The notes under the pieces are model-generated. The model ran no database searches. It was not told the origin of the DNA and saw only the letters and a program-made list of their open reading frames with translations. A program made the translations under genes and the position numbers. Source: Heligmosomoides polygyrus polygyrus (lineage: Eukaryota > Nematoda > Chromadorea > Rhabditida > Heligmosomidae). Taken from it: 64,000 bases of DNA. The stretch spans positions 21,925,923 through 21,989,922 of the forward strand of contig OX377201.1 of assembly GCA_947396885.1 (NCBI GenBank), written 5' to 3'. The number at the start of each line of letters is the position of its first letter. The first letter of the stretch is position 1. Positions 1-11,752 of the stretch are shown here, one piece after another.

Positions 1-552
1 TACACTGTAAAATAAAGAAAAAGAAGGCCGGCAACTGAATCTGCTTTCAGCCCCACAACAGAAAGTCTTCACAGATCAAGAAGAACCATTTTAGAGGCAC
101 AATCTCAGCAGCATAGAGGTTTGAAGAACAAGAAAGTAAAAGCGATTGTATCGGCCTTTAAATGTCTAGGTCTATTTTTTGCATCAACATACATTTTAGT
201 GAGTGTTTTGGCTGCTGAAGTTATAGTGAATATCCGTGACTGTTTTCGTTTTAAAGAACAAGTACAGTCATTTCGGTTATATGCTAGAGTCGCGCCACGC
301 ATCTGTTCGTTGCATGTCGTTGTCTGCCTGATTCGTGGCCTAGACATTAGTTACCTATCGTTTTGCAGGAGAAGAATGCGTTCTGTTCTTGGTAGGTACT
401 ACAGACACCAAATGCTCATGATAGGGCAGGGAAGCACCGCGATTCGAGTGCTGTCTCGGGCCAACCAAGTCTTCGATCCCTTTTGTAAATTGTAAAATTG
501 GACATCGAAATCCGAACAGTGATTGTCAAACGTTGCTCTTTAAAAAGATAGC
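1..552. other. No recognisable gene
   Basis: Only short overlapping open frames on both strands, none with a family resemblance or convincing splice signals. I see nothing to annotate before the first SINE copy. Confidence 0.5.
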
Positions 553-850
553 GGATAAAAGACGGTGTTAATCGATCCCTTTTAAGATGCATTCTACTAC
601 CACGCATTCTACTTCTACACGATGTCGTGGAGGCAATTCGAATACGTATTTGGCCATACAATGACTTGCGGTGGCCAGCCGTTGGGCAAGTTAGCGCGCT
701 ATCCTTCTCGGATAAGTGAGCTAGCAATTCACCGATCCAGGAGGAATCGAAGGCTTGGTTTGTCTGAGCGGGAAATCCGAACCAGGCTGCTGGTGTCGGG
801 TTCACGCAACGGCTGGCATCTCCTCCGACTGCGCTACACGCGCCCTTCTT
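553..850 (-). mobile_element. tRNA-derived SINE, copy 1
   Basis: About 300 bp on the - strand. Read on the minus strand it begins with a tRNA-like head: an A-box-like segment (TAGCGCAGTCGG) near 829-840 and a degenerate B-box region near 770-785. The body contains the recurring track complementary to 'caatgacttgcggtggccag' (659-678). It ends in the 3' tail near 553-566, read on the plus strand as ggataaaagacgg. The same order recurs in more than ten other places here, which is what defines the family. The name is inference; the repeat structure is seen directly. Confidence 0.75.
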
Positions 851-859
851 ATCGCTTAC

Positions 860-2390
860 CCGAGTCCAAAGGTTTAAAGTTGCCTATGGCGTCAAGCTTT
901 CTGTTTTCTGTTTTCTGCAAAACTCAATTTCCTGTTTTCTGATTTCTAGGAAGATTTTCAAAATTTCCTGTTGTACAACTTCATCGTTGCTAAAGACATA
1001 ATCAGGTTAAAGTCGCTCAAAAAGTACGAGGGTTCCTAAATCTATTGATAATTCTTCAGCTTTCCTCGTCACAAAACCTCGGTATTGTAGAGAACTGTTA
1101 TCAGTAGAATACTGACAATTCTCTACCAACAGAGAGCTTCGGAAGCATCCTTCAGATGGATCAAACGTGAGTTTGTACCTCTTTGAATGGGTTTTTGCTG
1201 GCGACATCCCTAAGGAAACGGCAGCGCTAGAGTGGATGATGTTTCGTGGGATAAATCGCATATATAATGCTTGCACCTCGTTCAGGCCTTTGAAGAAGAT
1301 GGGAGTGTCGAATTTAAGCCTGCCAAATATCATAACAACCTCGAACGGCACAAAGCAAAAGTTCTGACAGTAATTTTTTGATAACTATTTGAGGTGCGCC
1401 TTTGGATGAGCAACTTCTTCAGTAATTGGCAGTCAGCGGGACGACTACTATCTTGTTTGTTTACCCGGTTAACCCATTGATGTCATGCGAATTGGAGGAG
1501 GTGTTGATGGGAGACCAGACCAGCTGCTGCTCTCGTCGGAGAATCTAATCGTGAGAGAACAATTTTCGCACGGCAATTGAAATAAAAACCAACGGAGAGA
1601 CTGAATGTGTTGAATACAGAGGAGCTCCGTGTCTTCCGGCTAAACGGTGACACTGCGCGTCACGTGACCCAGTGAAACGGAGCAGGACCTTTAAGTGCTG
1701 ACAGCTTCATGCGTGGCGAACAGCTGGCTCAGTGCTTCATCTCAACGCATCACTGAGACACCAGCGATGAGAGCTTCATCACCTCCCCGATCCACTGACC
1801 TTTTCTTAGAAGCTGCGCTGCTACGAAGTGCGAAATTAATGGCATGTGCAATAGAGATTTAGATGCAAGTCCTTGTAGTCCAATATAGCACTATAATATG
1901 TATGCTACTGTCTTCTGGTTTTTGATGCAATGGACGCAAAAAAACCGCCATTTTCCCATATCTCCCTTAAAAGTGGCCTGCTAAAAAATAACACCATACG
2001 AACCCACTGAGTGTGATCTATCCAAATATATAGGTATCACCCAGCATTTTTGGAAGGACATAGTTTTGCTGACCTATAAATCCTGACGGCTGTGACCTGC
2101 TGCTACTTCTCGAGACAACTCAAATCAATTTTTTTCAAATAACTGTTTGACACCTACATCAGTGAATAGTTTGCTCACCTTGAATTTGGATAAATTTGTT
2201 TTAAGAATAGGCCCATTTGAAGAGAGTTATGGGAAAACGGCGAAAACGGCGGTTCTTTGCACCTATTCCGCCTAAAACGAAAACAGGAGCGCTATTGTAG
2301 AAGAGTCTATGTCATGTGTCAGAACGACGAAATCTAATACCACAGCGAGACGCTAAACTCTTCAAATAGTAGCAAGGTATGTTCCATTTT
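860..2390. other. Intergenic stretch without recognised genes
   Basis: Open frames here are under 120 codons and resemble no family I know. Nothing with paired splice sites and conserved protein character was found on either strand. Confidence 0.45.
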
Positions 2391-2392
2391 AG

Positions 2393-2690
2393 CTCGCGGA
2401 GCGCAGTCGGAGGAGATGCCGGCTGGCGCGTGCACCTGAATCAAAGTTCTTGACTCGAGTTTATCACCTTTGCCAACTAATCCTTCAATTCGTCCGGGAT
2501 TGGTACAATACACACTTTTGGGAAGAATAGAGCGCTGAATTGTTTATATGGTGGTCACTACAAGTCATTGTATGGTCAAATACGCATTCGAGTTGCCTTC
2601 GCGGCAGCCCCTAGAAGTGACATGCGTGGCGCATCCTAAGTGGGATTGAGTAGCACCACACTCTTTTATCCTTTATCCTTTATCCTTATG
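2393..2690 (+). mobile_element. tRNA-derived SINE, copy 2
   Basis: Plus-strand copy. The head has 'gagcgcagtcggaggag' (A-box type) at about 2399-2415. The body carries the hallmark 'caagtcattgtatgg' track. The 3' end is a clean short tandem of TTTATCC units at about 2661-2687, the best example of the family tail. Moderately diverged from copy 3. Confidence 0.78.
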
Positions 2691-3191
2691 CTCTATTTGG
2701 CAAAATTATAGGACCTACGGAGTTGGACCATGAAAAATTTCCATCGAATCTCACAGTCGCACAATGAATGCAATATCTAGCAAAGTTCGAAATAGAACAT
2801 ATTAGTATACTATTAGAAGGATCTAAATTTCCGGCAATGATACTTATTTTTGTCGTTCATTCAGACGTCAGAGGTGCGTATAATTTTTCAACCAAAATTA
2901 TGTAATTCGATCTTTTATTGAAATTGCACTCATAATCACTTCACAGAATAGAAATAGTATATGACCAGCAACGAAAAATTAAGAAGGACTTTAAAATCAT
3001 AAATTGCTGTCATTATAAATTGTTGAAGATATAACAATTGCTTCCTTAAATGAAGCAGTTAATCTGCATCTTCATGTTTTACAGGGACTGCTTAAATTTA
3101 ATGTACAATTTAGAAAAATAAAAAATTATAAGTGTTTTCGTCAACAAATTCGTTTTGAGATCCGCCACGTGAAATAATTTTATATCATAAT

Positions 3192-3482
3192 ATAGGGCGC
3201 GTGGAGCGCAGTCGGAGGAGGCCTGCACCCGATACCTGGTTCCTGGTTCGGATTTCCCGCCCAGGCCAACCAAGCCTTCCATCCCTCCGGGGTCGGTGAA
3301 TTCGAACCAGATTTGTCTTGGAAGGATATAGCACTGACCTGTACATCAGCTGGCCACCGGAAGTCATTGTATGGCCAAATACGCATTCAACACGCCTCCA
3401 CGCATCCCGTAGAAGTAGAATGCGTGGCGCATCCCAAAGAGGATCGAATAACACCGTCCTTTATCCTTTTATCCCTTTATCC
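3192..3482 (+). mobile_element. tRNA-derived SINE, copy 3 (best reference copy)
   Basis: Near-complete plus-strand copy of about 290 bp. It has the A-box-like TGGAGCGCAGTCGGAGG at the start, a B-box-like GGTTCGGATTTCC about 45 bp later, a body of about 200 bp, the motif 'agaatgcgtggcgcatcc' and a tail of TTTATCC-type repeats. The A and B box spacing is compatible with an internal Pol III promoter. It makes no protein. Confidence 0.8.
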
Positions 3483-3489
3483 CAATATA

Positions 3490-5817
3490 GGGAGATAGTA
3501 AAACCAGTCTTAATGGGTGTTTCAGCCAAAATGACCTGGGAAGCGTACAAGCCTGTGCTTTAGCTTTACAGGCCAAACTCCCTTCAGTTTACTGACTGCG
3601 GAAGAAAGCAGGGAGTGAAGATCGTGGACATAAATCAAACACTCCTATGAAATCACTTCGATGTGCTAACGGGAGAGCGACTTCAGTTGGACCGGGAAGT
3701 ATCGGAAGCGTCATTGGAACTTATACTTTTTTATAGATAAATATTCGCCTCCGCAGAGAGCTTTTAGAAAAAATCATTATACTGTTTGAGTAAGAGCAAC
3801 ATTTTTCACTAGCGTTCTACAGTATTTTGAAGTCTATCCTAAGTCAACTGAAAGCAAACTATTTAATTTTTGTTTAGAGAGATTACGCCATGTATACGCC
3901 CTATGCGTCGAAGTGTCTAACGAATTGGCAGTGCAAGTGCAGTTTACAACCGTGTAAATCCGGAAAACAACCATAATGCACGAAATACGCCATCATTCTC
4001 CATCGGGGTAACTTTAGGTAAACAGCACATACACTGTCAGTCAAATAAACACAGCACGGTTGTCTGGATGAGTGCACGGCGCAGTCTCTTCAAGCCAAAA
4101 TTTGCTTGTTTCAGTGGACTTCAGGAAGTTATTGAAAACGTTGTTTTGGAGAAGCGATATTAATTTTGCGTACACTCAAAAATTGTTCACATATTCTTTT
4201 TACGTCATACACAAATTTTTAGGATAGAATTTCAGAAATCACATGATCTTCTGCTTTGTAAAAATTGTCAATTCTGGTTTCAGTTGCGTCCACTTCGGCT
4301 ACGTCCGGATGAAAAGAGTTCATTTTAGAGGCAACATATGGTATATAGTAGCCAGATAAAGCAGGGCTGTGGCAAACCGGATTGCATAAGAAATGATATT
4401 ACATAGGCATCATAAATATCTTGCACTGGACTGTACTGGACGAAATCAATCGCTGGAACTTGAGAAAAATTTATTTCAAGACAACTACATTGGTAGCCAT
4501 CTGTAGTGGTATGGTCTGATAAGTAATTAGAAGTCACTAATGGGTTTTTCAGGATATGTTTTATGGTTGCTGCGTTTTTATTTTTACTTCGTTTTGTTCA
4601 AGCGCGCATTTGGTCACATTAAAGAAATAAGTAGATGAAGTGAAATGAAAGAATTGACCATCTTAGGGTTTCCAGCCAAATGACCTGACCTACACCTGCA
4701 GCTCTGCTCTGCTCAAGTCCGATTTCCAACAGAAGCAATTTGTCGATATTGAAAGCTGGAACGATCGATAAATCGCCCGCTATGTTTATATTCAGATGGG
4801 CTCGACATTTACAGGTTACGTCACAACAACAGAATCAAACAACGGAATCAATTTGTGCACTCTTAACTATACTGTCCGCCTGGTGGCGATGGGACGAAGT
4901 GTCAGTGCAACAGATGATATGGATGAAATAGGAAGCTGCAGAGAAGAGGGTGGAGGCTGAAGCCCTACGGGGTGTTGTGATGTCTGCAGGACCGGCGGCT
5001 GTCGCCAGCACCGTATCGGTTGGCGCCTCACGGCGGCCTTATCAACGATGCTATATGACCGGGACAACAGACACACACAAAAAATTCTCGCGTACTTTGA
5101 CAACGGTTTTTCGTGCTCTCGCGATATGCTGCTCTTCACGTCGCTCACTACACGATCGAGTCTGATTCAGCTGTTGGTGGGTGATTCAGCCGGTGATTCT
5201 ACACGCGCCGTAAATTGCGAGGCTTCAAAGGTCTCATATTGCAAGTAAGCAGTAGGTGGTCTGGAGCTGCATATTCACATTGGCGGTTCAACGGATTTCA
5301 TGAAACGGATGCTTTAGACGTAAGCGACGAACGTACAATTGTCACACAAATACACACACACGTGTAGAATCGTGCTCTGATAGCATTGTCATTTAGTCAG
5401 ATGACCGGCTGTTCCATGACGATGAGCTCGATGAAAGACCGCCGATGCTGGGAAAAGTGACGGGTGGGCCCGCCTGAAACAACATGGCGATTTATATTAG
5501 AGCAGCCAAGCTGTTTAAGAAGGGCAGAGGAGGCAAATGCTAGAGCCAGTACGATTGTGGAAACCTTGTTGATTTGTTGGTTTCGTTAACCAGTGCACCG
5601 AGATGTTGCGGTACTTTATTCGGCCTGCGTTTCGTCGGTTTCGCCTCCTTCGGAACCTGGAAGAATCCAAATAACACTTGAAGAACTACTTCCTCGAAGA
5701 CCACTTCATACTACAGATTGAAATTCAAAGCTGAACGAAATGAAAGCGATGTGTAGAAACGACAAAGAGCTCACCTTTTTCTAGTGGAAACCGAGGAGCT
5801 CAATCCTTCATCGTCAG
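3490..5817. other. Intergenic stretch without recognised genes
   Basis: AT-rich sequence with scattered short frames on both strands (for example near 4740-5250). I could not connect any of them to a protein family or to a splice-bounded exon. Confidence 0.4.
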
Positions 5818-6255
5818 ATTTATTTATTTATTTTTTTGCGGCGTGAATTACAATCAATCACACGCGTACAAGACACTAGCACAAACAGCAAATATGAAAA
5901 TATGTAACTAATGCATCTACAAAAGAACCTCTTCGGGTTAAATCGTGCTTAAATAGACAGACAGACATGTTATGAAGACCTTCCGATTCGCCTGCAAGCA
6001 GGTTGAGTTTCTCAAGGTTCCGATAAGTGAGGAAGTTAGACCTAACCTGTGACCTTGGTACTTGGGGCTACGATCTAGGCCTTCCTTCTCTACTACTCGT
6101 TATTGGGACATCAAAAAACTCTATGCTTTCAATGGTAATTGTGTTTGTGAGAATTTTAAAAAGCGTGATCAGATTAGCTCTTTTCCTTCTGTTTCGTAGG
6201 GAAGAAAGCCCAAGTTGCTTCGTTCCTTCAACTCCGTTTAGAATGTGAGCATATC

Positions 6256-6974
6256 CTAGCTTGAAGCACCTAATAAATAGTTTTCGTGTGCAGTTACTTT
6301 GAACGCTTTCAGGAACAGCAGTGGTGACAAAAGTCCTCCTTGAGGTACTCCACTAGGTGCTGAATGCATCGCAGAGCAATCATCATCAACCCTGACTTGC
6401 AATGTCCTGTCTGAAAGGAAACTCCTTATCCAGTTTACGATCATGGGGTGGATTCCAAATACCTTTGTTTCGACTAACAGTTTTCCCAGCGAGACCTTGT
6501 CGAAAGCGTTAGAAAAGTCGAAAAAGACTACATCCATTCGGTTTTTACATTCTATAGCGTTTGTCAATCATTCAGAGAACTAAGCACCGCGGTCTCTACT
6601 GAACGTTCCTTCAAAAATCCGAATTGCTCTTTACTAATGATGTTATGCTCGTGGATGTGTTGCAAAATATTTTTCTTAACTACTTTTGAATGATCATGCG
6701 AATACTGAGGTTATGCTGATTGGACGACAATTCCTGGGATCATCAAACGGGGATTTTTCGGAATCAGGGTGATTCGCGCGTGTCTCCATCTTCGAGGGAC
6801 ATCGGCCTTAATGTAACTCTTGTTAAAAATTATTTCCAATGGATGTGCTACATATTCAGCAATATTCCTAATAAAAGATAGAGGAAAAAAGTCGGAAGAA
6901 GTGGAATAAGCCGTGGACCATTTAGACAATATTTCAAAGAATTCTTCTTTGTGTAACCACAACGTAGGCCTCAT
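6256..6974 (-). pseudogene. LINE A reverse transcriptase fragments
   Basis: Two frames, 6974-6711 and 6567-6256, carry successive RT landmarks. The upstream one has 'PLEIIFNKSYIKADVPRRW' followed by 'ARITLIPK' (RT blocks 1-2). The downstream one has 'VVFFDFSNAFDKVSLGKLL', the block-3 region with the first catalytic Asp, and 'SGVPQGGLLSPLLF'. The frames are separated by frame damage, and the A-D-D catalytic box is absent. Not functional. Confidence 0.85.
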
Positions 6975-7208
6975 CTCAGGAAAGCTAGGGAGAGAATTTC
7001 TATTGGTGAGTCGCGCCTAGTGGCACCTACCGCTGAACTGCTGTACACCTTTTGAAACTCCATCGCTAATATAGATTTTCCATATCAGTAGATGATAATA
7101 CAAAAGTACCATCCGAATTTAAAAGGATTGGCACAGAACTACCTTCTCCAGATTTCAGCCTGATGTACCTATAGAATACCACTTTATCCGTGGAGGAAAT
7201 ATTTTTTT

Positions 7209-8152
7209 CTACATAAAGATTGTAGCGAAAAATTGCCTTATTTTTTCACTGAAGCATTCAGTGTTGGCACAATCTCGAGCGCAGGCTGAGCTAATGGCTA
7301 TTTTCCAGAACATTCTTCTGAGATGATCTGGGAGTCTTAAACTTCGTAGCTCGATTTTTTTCATGGGAACATACAGATCATTTACGTGATGGAGAACAAA
7401 AAGTAGAGTTTCATACATTTCGTCAACCGTTTCGACATTTCTGAAGATACCTATCCAATCAATAGCAGCTAGGTGTTCCTTAATTCTGTCGAAGTTAGCC
7501 GCTATAAAATCTCTAACCCAACCTGCGTTGTGAGTTTTGAGATCCAGTGAACGTACTACTATGAATGCAACGATTGCATGATCACTACTACATAAAGGTG
7601 GGGCGACATCAACATAGAAGCACATTTGGGGAATTGCATAACACTAAATCTAGCACAGCAGTTCCTCTAGTGGGTTAGGTACCAATTGTTGAAACATATG
7701 AGCTTCAAGCGCTTCTCTGAAAACACCTGAAATACTGTCACTTACACCACACGCTAATTCAGGCACATTTTCGCATGGAGCACTGCAAATGCAGAAATCA
7801 CTAATAACTTTGGCCAGTTTTACGGAGTTTCTAACGTTACATGTAGGAGCTCTGTAGAGGGCAGTGAAGCGAAGAGAGCTATTTTTCCAACGTCACAGCT
7901 CAAAATTTCATAGGAATCTTTAACGGATTCCTGATAAATCCAGTGATAAGGAATGTGTTTCTTTAGAAGTAATATGACTCCACTACCTATCTTATACAAC
8001 CGGTCACATCTTACGCCCACATATTGTTTACTAGATATACCCATGAGCAGATTTAACTCATTTACAGAGGAGAGCCAAGTCTCGGTTAAAAATACGACAT
8101 CGTAGTTTTTAAAACAAAGATACGAAACGAAAGAGTTGCAGTTCTTAGCCAT
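7209..8152 (-). pseudogene. LINE A AP-like endonuclease fragments
   Basis: The frame at 8152-7820 contains 'YDVVFLTETWLSSVNELN', the L-T-E-T motif of LINE apurinic-type endonucleases that nick target DNA. The frame at 7625-7209 starts with 'CSSDHAIVAF', the terminal S-D-H catalytic motif of the same domain, and continues into the linker before RT. The two halves are in different frames with stops between them (about 7626-7819). Confidence 0.8.
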
Positions 8153-8419
8153 TGATAAAATATTTGTGTGTAGACATGAAATCGAAAGGCTATTATTCTA
8201 CGGAGAGCCTAGCAGTTTCCCGAGGAACTGCTGGGCACAAAACCGAGGGTTGTATCATCAAGGTCAAGGTGAGGGAATAGAGCTAGAGACCTCTCCCGCG
8301 CTGAATCAGGGCAAGCTGGGTCATCGCTTTCTAACACTTTAGTTAGACAAGCTTCTCGCCAACGATCCCTCTCCTACTTCGTTAGAGAAGGGCGCAAGTA
8401 GATGCCCTTTAGAGGACGG

Positions 8420-8732
8420 AGGAAATGCAGGCGAGGAGCTCTCCTAACCGCCTCCCTTCAGAACCCACGGGCAGGGAGTACTACCTTAACCAGCCTAGGC
8501 CTGCCTTGTTCCGCTATTCCCATGCGGTAAACAGCCGTCGGTATGCACTCAACGTCCAAGTAATCGAAGATCCGACGAACACAGGCGATATCGTAGATGA
8601 TCTTCGCAGATGTGCTTCTGCTGGGTGATTCTGGAAGGTTTGACTTCTATTGAGCTCTTTGATCTCTTCACGAGTCTCCATGAGAAGGTCGAACACAAGG
8701 CGAATGTAATTCGGCACATTGTCGTCTCCCAT
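8420..8732 (-). pseudogene. LINE A ORF1-like remnant
   Basis: On the minus strand around 8640-8450 a frame reads with 'VECIPTAVYRMGI' and 'GRPRLVKVVLP', which resembles the ORF1 (nucleic-acid-binding) region of nematode CR1-type elements. An overlapping frame starting with Met at 8732 may be the ORF1 N-terminus. A frameshift or stop follows soon after. The assignment rests on remembered family style and on its position just upstream of the endonuclease. Confidence 0.5.
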
Positions 8733-8839
8733 AGTATCCCGTTACTATTCGGTTGCCGGCTTCACTTCGTTGGCGTTCTGCTTAGCAGAAGGTCTAGCAC
8801 TCCTTTTTTCTGCCGTTAGCGAAGCACGGGCGGGAGTCA

Positions 8840-10040
8840 TTTCATCGATCGAAGTACGTTGAACTGTCGATTCCGTAATGGCGAACCTCGGCAAAGAAAT
8901 AACTGCTGCGGTGGCGTAGGAACTAAAGGATTTGACCCCGCCACAAGGTAGCCAACAGCTGTTGTAGAACTCAGCAGCAGACCAAGATCAGCTTGGAACA
9001 GGCAACGGAGTTCGAGGCGGATGACTTAAACCCTGTGGACCACCCACCCTTTGGAGCAATATGCCGAGTTTTATGGAAAGTCGGGCATGGAGGCTACTCA
9101 GCGATTGCCAAACGTTCGAAAGTTGTTCAGTCAGCTTGAAGGGTTTCACTAATCTGCGTGGGAGTATTAACCCAAGGCGATTACTTCTGAATTGCGAACT
9201 AGTGTTGAGTATTAAGCACCTGATCAATAACCTGTTGAACCTACACTAGGGATACTGAAGTTGTGAGAAAATACTAGTCGTGCTTTTGTCTTCACAAAAT
9301 GTCAGGACCAAGTATGTATGGTACCTTTACACGGCTATTCTATTTTCACGTCAAACTGGATACTATTCAAATTAAGCTGGACACCGTTCTAAGCTAGCTT
9401 TAAAACGTTTGAACTCAAAGCGAACTCTTCCCAATATTATACAAGCCACCAGATATGTTGCATAAATAAGTCGATAAGAAATGTTTTTCACGGAAAATTT
9501 GGTATAACCTTTTTTGAAATTGTTTAGTTTATTTACCCCAATAAGTGTAATAATTTTATAAAAATTTATATTTGATAGAAGGAATAATAATTAATTAAAA
9601 TTTGTCTTAAAGCAAGCAAAGAAACAAGCATACGTATAGCGCATTAAAGTGTCATGCTCTTCAAAACTTCGCCGCAACTTTTACTTGACTGATAGTGTAC
9701 ATGGCACTAACATGAACCATGAAAGTGAGGGTATGTGTATTTTTTACAATTGTTTTCTTTATCGTCAACAGGTGGCAAATTCTATGCGAACAGAAATTCT
9801 GCTATTAATCGAATAAAAATCGCGAGGTCTTGGAAAAGGGCATGGCGCACTTTTTTAACACCAAAAAACAACCGCTTCTTTATTTTTTAAATTAAGCTTT
9901 ACGTCATTATTTTTCCTGAAAGGTGGAGATTTTATAAAACATAAATCTCTTTATTCACTTATCGTGTAGGTGATTTAAAAATTCGAAGAAAATTATTTTA
10001 AAAGTTTCAATTTTCCGCACAATAATTGCAATTGTTTTCA
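8840..10040. other. AT-rich stretch without recognised genes
   Basis: 8840-9250 may be more LINE A 5' sequence, but I cannot show it. From about 9540 to 10020 the sequence belongs to an AT-rich dispersed repeat seen again at 28.7, 35 and 47 kb (marker 'cgaataaaaatcgcgaggtc' near 9811). No coding exon seen. Confidence 0.45.
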
Positions 10041-10042
10041 AC

Positions 10043-11063
10043 AGATGGATGTTTGCTGATGATATAACGTAAGATGTTTGCTGATGATATAAAAATTTAT
10101 AAGAACATTACTAGCGGGGAAGACCACACTGCTCTGCAATCTGCAATAAATGCTATCGTCGATTGGTCAAAAAAGTGGAATTTACCACTGTCGGGGCAAA
10201 ATCACAGGTTCTTCACCTCAGGCAGCAGCATAATAGGAACAACTATCACTTTGGTGAGTTAACACTTAACAATGCTGATAGTTTGCGTGATCTTGGATTT
10301 ATTCTAGACTCAAAACTTTCCTTTAAAGATCACTGTGAAGTCATATCAAAGAAGGCTGATAGAGTTGTATGCAGTATATTTAAGGCACTACGAACAAATT
10401 CTGTTGTTCATTTATTGCTAGCATATAAAGCGTATGTTAGACCCATATTAGAGCACGGCGCCACTATATTCAATCCTAAGTGCAAGCAAGAAATTGCTAA
10501 GCTTGAATCTGTACAAAATAGCTTTACCAGGAAGCTATGGATAAGAGTTTATGGCTTGGACTACGCCGCCATACCATCAGCGGTTACGAGAAATCATGTT
10601 TTTAACTTGCGCAGTCTTGCCTGTCGCAGAAGAAAGTTTGAACTAATCATGATGTACAAGTTGCTAAACGGTATGCTGTGCCTTTCACTTCAAGAATTTT
10701 ATTCAATTTTCCCTTCTAACACAAGGGGTGGACAGTGGAAGATCCAGATTTCCAGAGCAAGAAGTAACGTAAGGTCTTCGTTCTTTACTAGTCGAGCCGG
10801 CATTGAATTCCTGAGATTCTCCAAGAAAAACAAGTTGCCAAACTCACTAAGGCAATACAAAATATTAGTCGACCGGTATCTCCAGGAAGCTTGTTAGTTG
10901 CCATCCACCTCGAGAGCTTGTTTGTGTCATAAGTAGTACTAGTGTTGCCTGTTCTTTTTAAATTCCATTCTCTTTTACACTGGATTGTAGTTTGTTGAGT
11001 GTTGTTATATTTAATCGCGTGGTTATCCACGTATACAATGAATAAACAAATAAATAAACTTAT
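10043..11063 (+). mobile_element. 5'-truncated CR1-like LINE (LINE B)
   Basis: Plus-strand LINE 3' portion. It begins at the RT catalytic box ('MFADDIKIYKN', from 10074). After a frameshift near 10165-10260 it runs as a long open frame to 10897 with typical post-RT motifs ('DLGFILDSKLSFKDHC', 'YKAYVRPILEHGATIFNP', 'KLESVQNSFTRKLW'). It ends in an A/T-rich tail of AATAAACAAATAAATAAAC type near 11041-11060. Upstream RT blocks and the endonuclease are missing, the usual result of 5' truncation on integration. Comparatively well preserved, so probably younger than LINE A. Confidence 0.88.
10163..10897 (+). pseudogene. LINE B RT C-terminal region
   Basis: About 245 codons without a stop, in a frame different from the F-A-D-D frame just upstream, so at least one frameshift separates the catalytic box from its C-terminal 'thumb' and connector. 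The final 70 residues are the same family as the fragment at 12515-12731 (shared 'SNIRSSFFTNRAG'-like segment). No ORF1 or endonuclease is attached, so no autonomous activity is expected. Confidence 0.85.
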
Positions 11064-11136
11064 GTCGTCGATAGACGAAGGTCGAGTACATAGCTGTAAA
11101 GTCACACTTCGTGAATTAACCTATATATGGCAGGAT

Positions 11137-11435
11137 ATAGGTGCGTAATGACGCAGTCGATGGCCCCGCCAGCTGTCGCGTGCACTCGAATCGAAGCTTT
11201 TGTTTCGGGTTAACCACTTTTGCCAACCAGCCTTCCGTTCTTCCGGCATCGTAGATTGGTACCATGATTGCCTCGGAATGATGAAGACAGAATCGCCCAT
11301 CAGCTCCCACACTACGTCATTGTATAACGCCAAATATTCAAGCTGCCTCCACGACAATGACATAGTGTGACATTCTGTAGAAGTGAAAAGCGTGACGCAG
11401 AGGGATTAAGTACAGCCGTCCTCTAGCGTATCACT
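11137..11435 (+). mobile_element. tRNA-derived SINE, copy 4 (diverged)
   Basis: Plus strand. The head at about 11140-11200 reads 'taatgacgcagtcgatgg' followed by 'cgcgtgcactcgaatcg'. The body has 'gttggtaccatgattgcc'-like and 'cattgtataacgccaaat'-like tracks. The 3' end has 'aagcgtgacgcag' and the remnants of the tail. More diverged than copies 1-3. Confidence 0.65.
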
Positions 11436-11534
11436 ATAATGCACTGTTAGGTCCATAATAGGCTAAAAATGTTGAGGTCGTCGTTAATCTTCTTTTGGGA
11501 TGCATCATGAATCTCACTTCTTCGGGATATCGTC

Positions 11535-11752
11535 AAGGCAGGTGGATTTCACCAGCACAATGACTAAGCTTGGTCAGCCAATGAACAATCAGTTGTTTTA
11601 TCCATTTCAGGCATATCTGGTACCAATTCGCCAACCCATGGGGGATAGAAGACTTGGTTGGTCGAGGCGGGAAACTTTAACCAAGAACCTAATTTAGGGA
11701 GCAGACGACAGCCTTCACCTCCTACGACTGTGCTACCACGCGCTTCTGTTAG
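11535..11752 (-). mobile_element. tRNA-derived SINE, copy 5 (diverged)
   Basis: Minus strand. Read on the plus strand it keeps 'aatgactaagcttggtcagc', 'tctggtaccaattcgcc', 'gacttggttggtcgaggcgg' and 'cctacgactgtgctac', in the same order as the complement of copy 3. Both ends are poorly preserved. Confidence 0.65.

Larger units (their letters stand above)
5818..8835 (-). mobile_element. Decayed non-LTR retrotransposon (CR1-like LINE A)
   Basis: Minus-strand LINE remnant of about 3 kb. In coding order it holds an ORF1-like piece (about 8735-8420), an APE-type endonuclease (8152-7209), reverse transcriptase blocks (6974-6256), a C-terminal region (about 6255-5960) and a 3' tail of AATAAATAAATAAAT type near 5836-5818. 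Many stops and frame changes show it is dead. RT jumps from the G-V-P-Q-G-G-L-L-S-P block straight into the post-RT region near 6315, so the catalytic Y/F-A-D-D box is deleted. The clade (CR1/Jockey-like) is inference. Confidence 0.8.
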
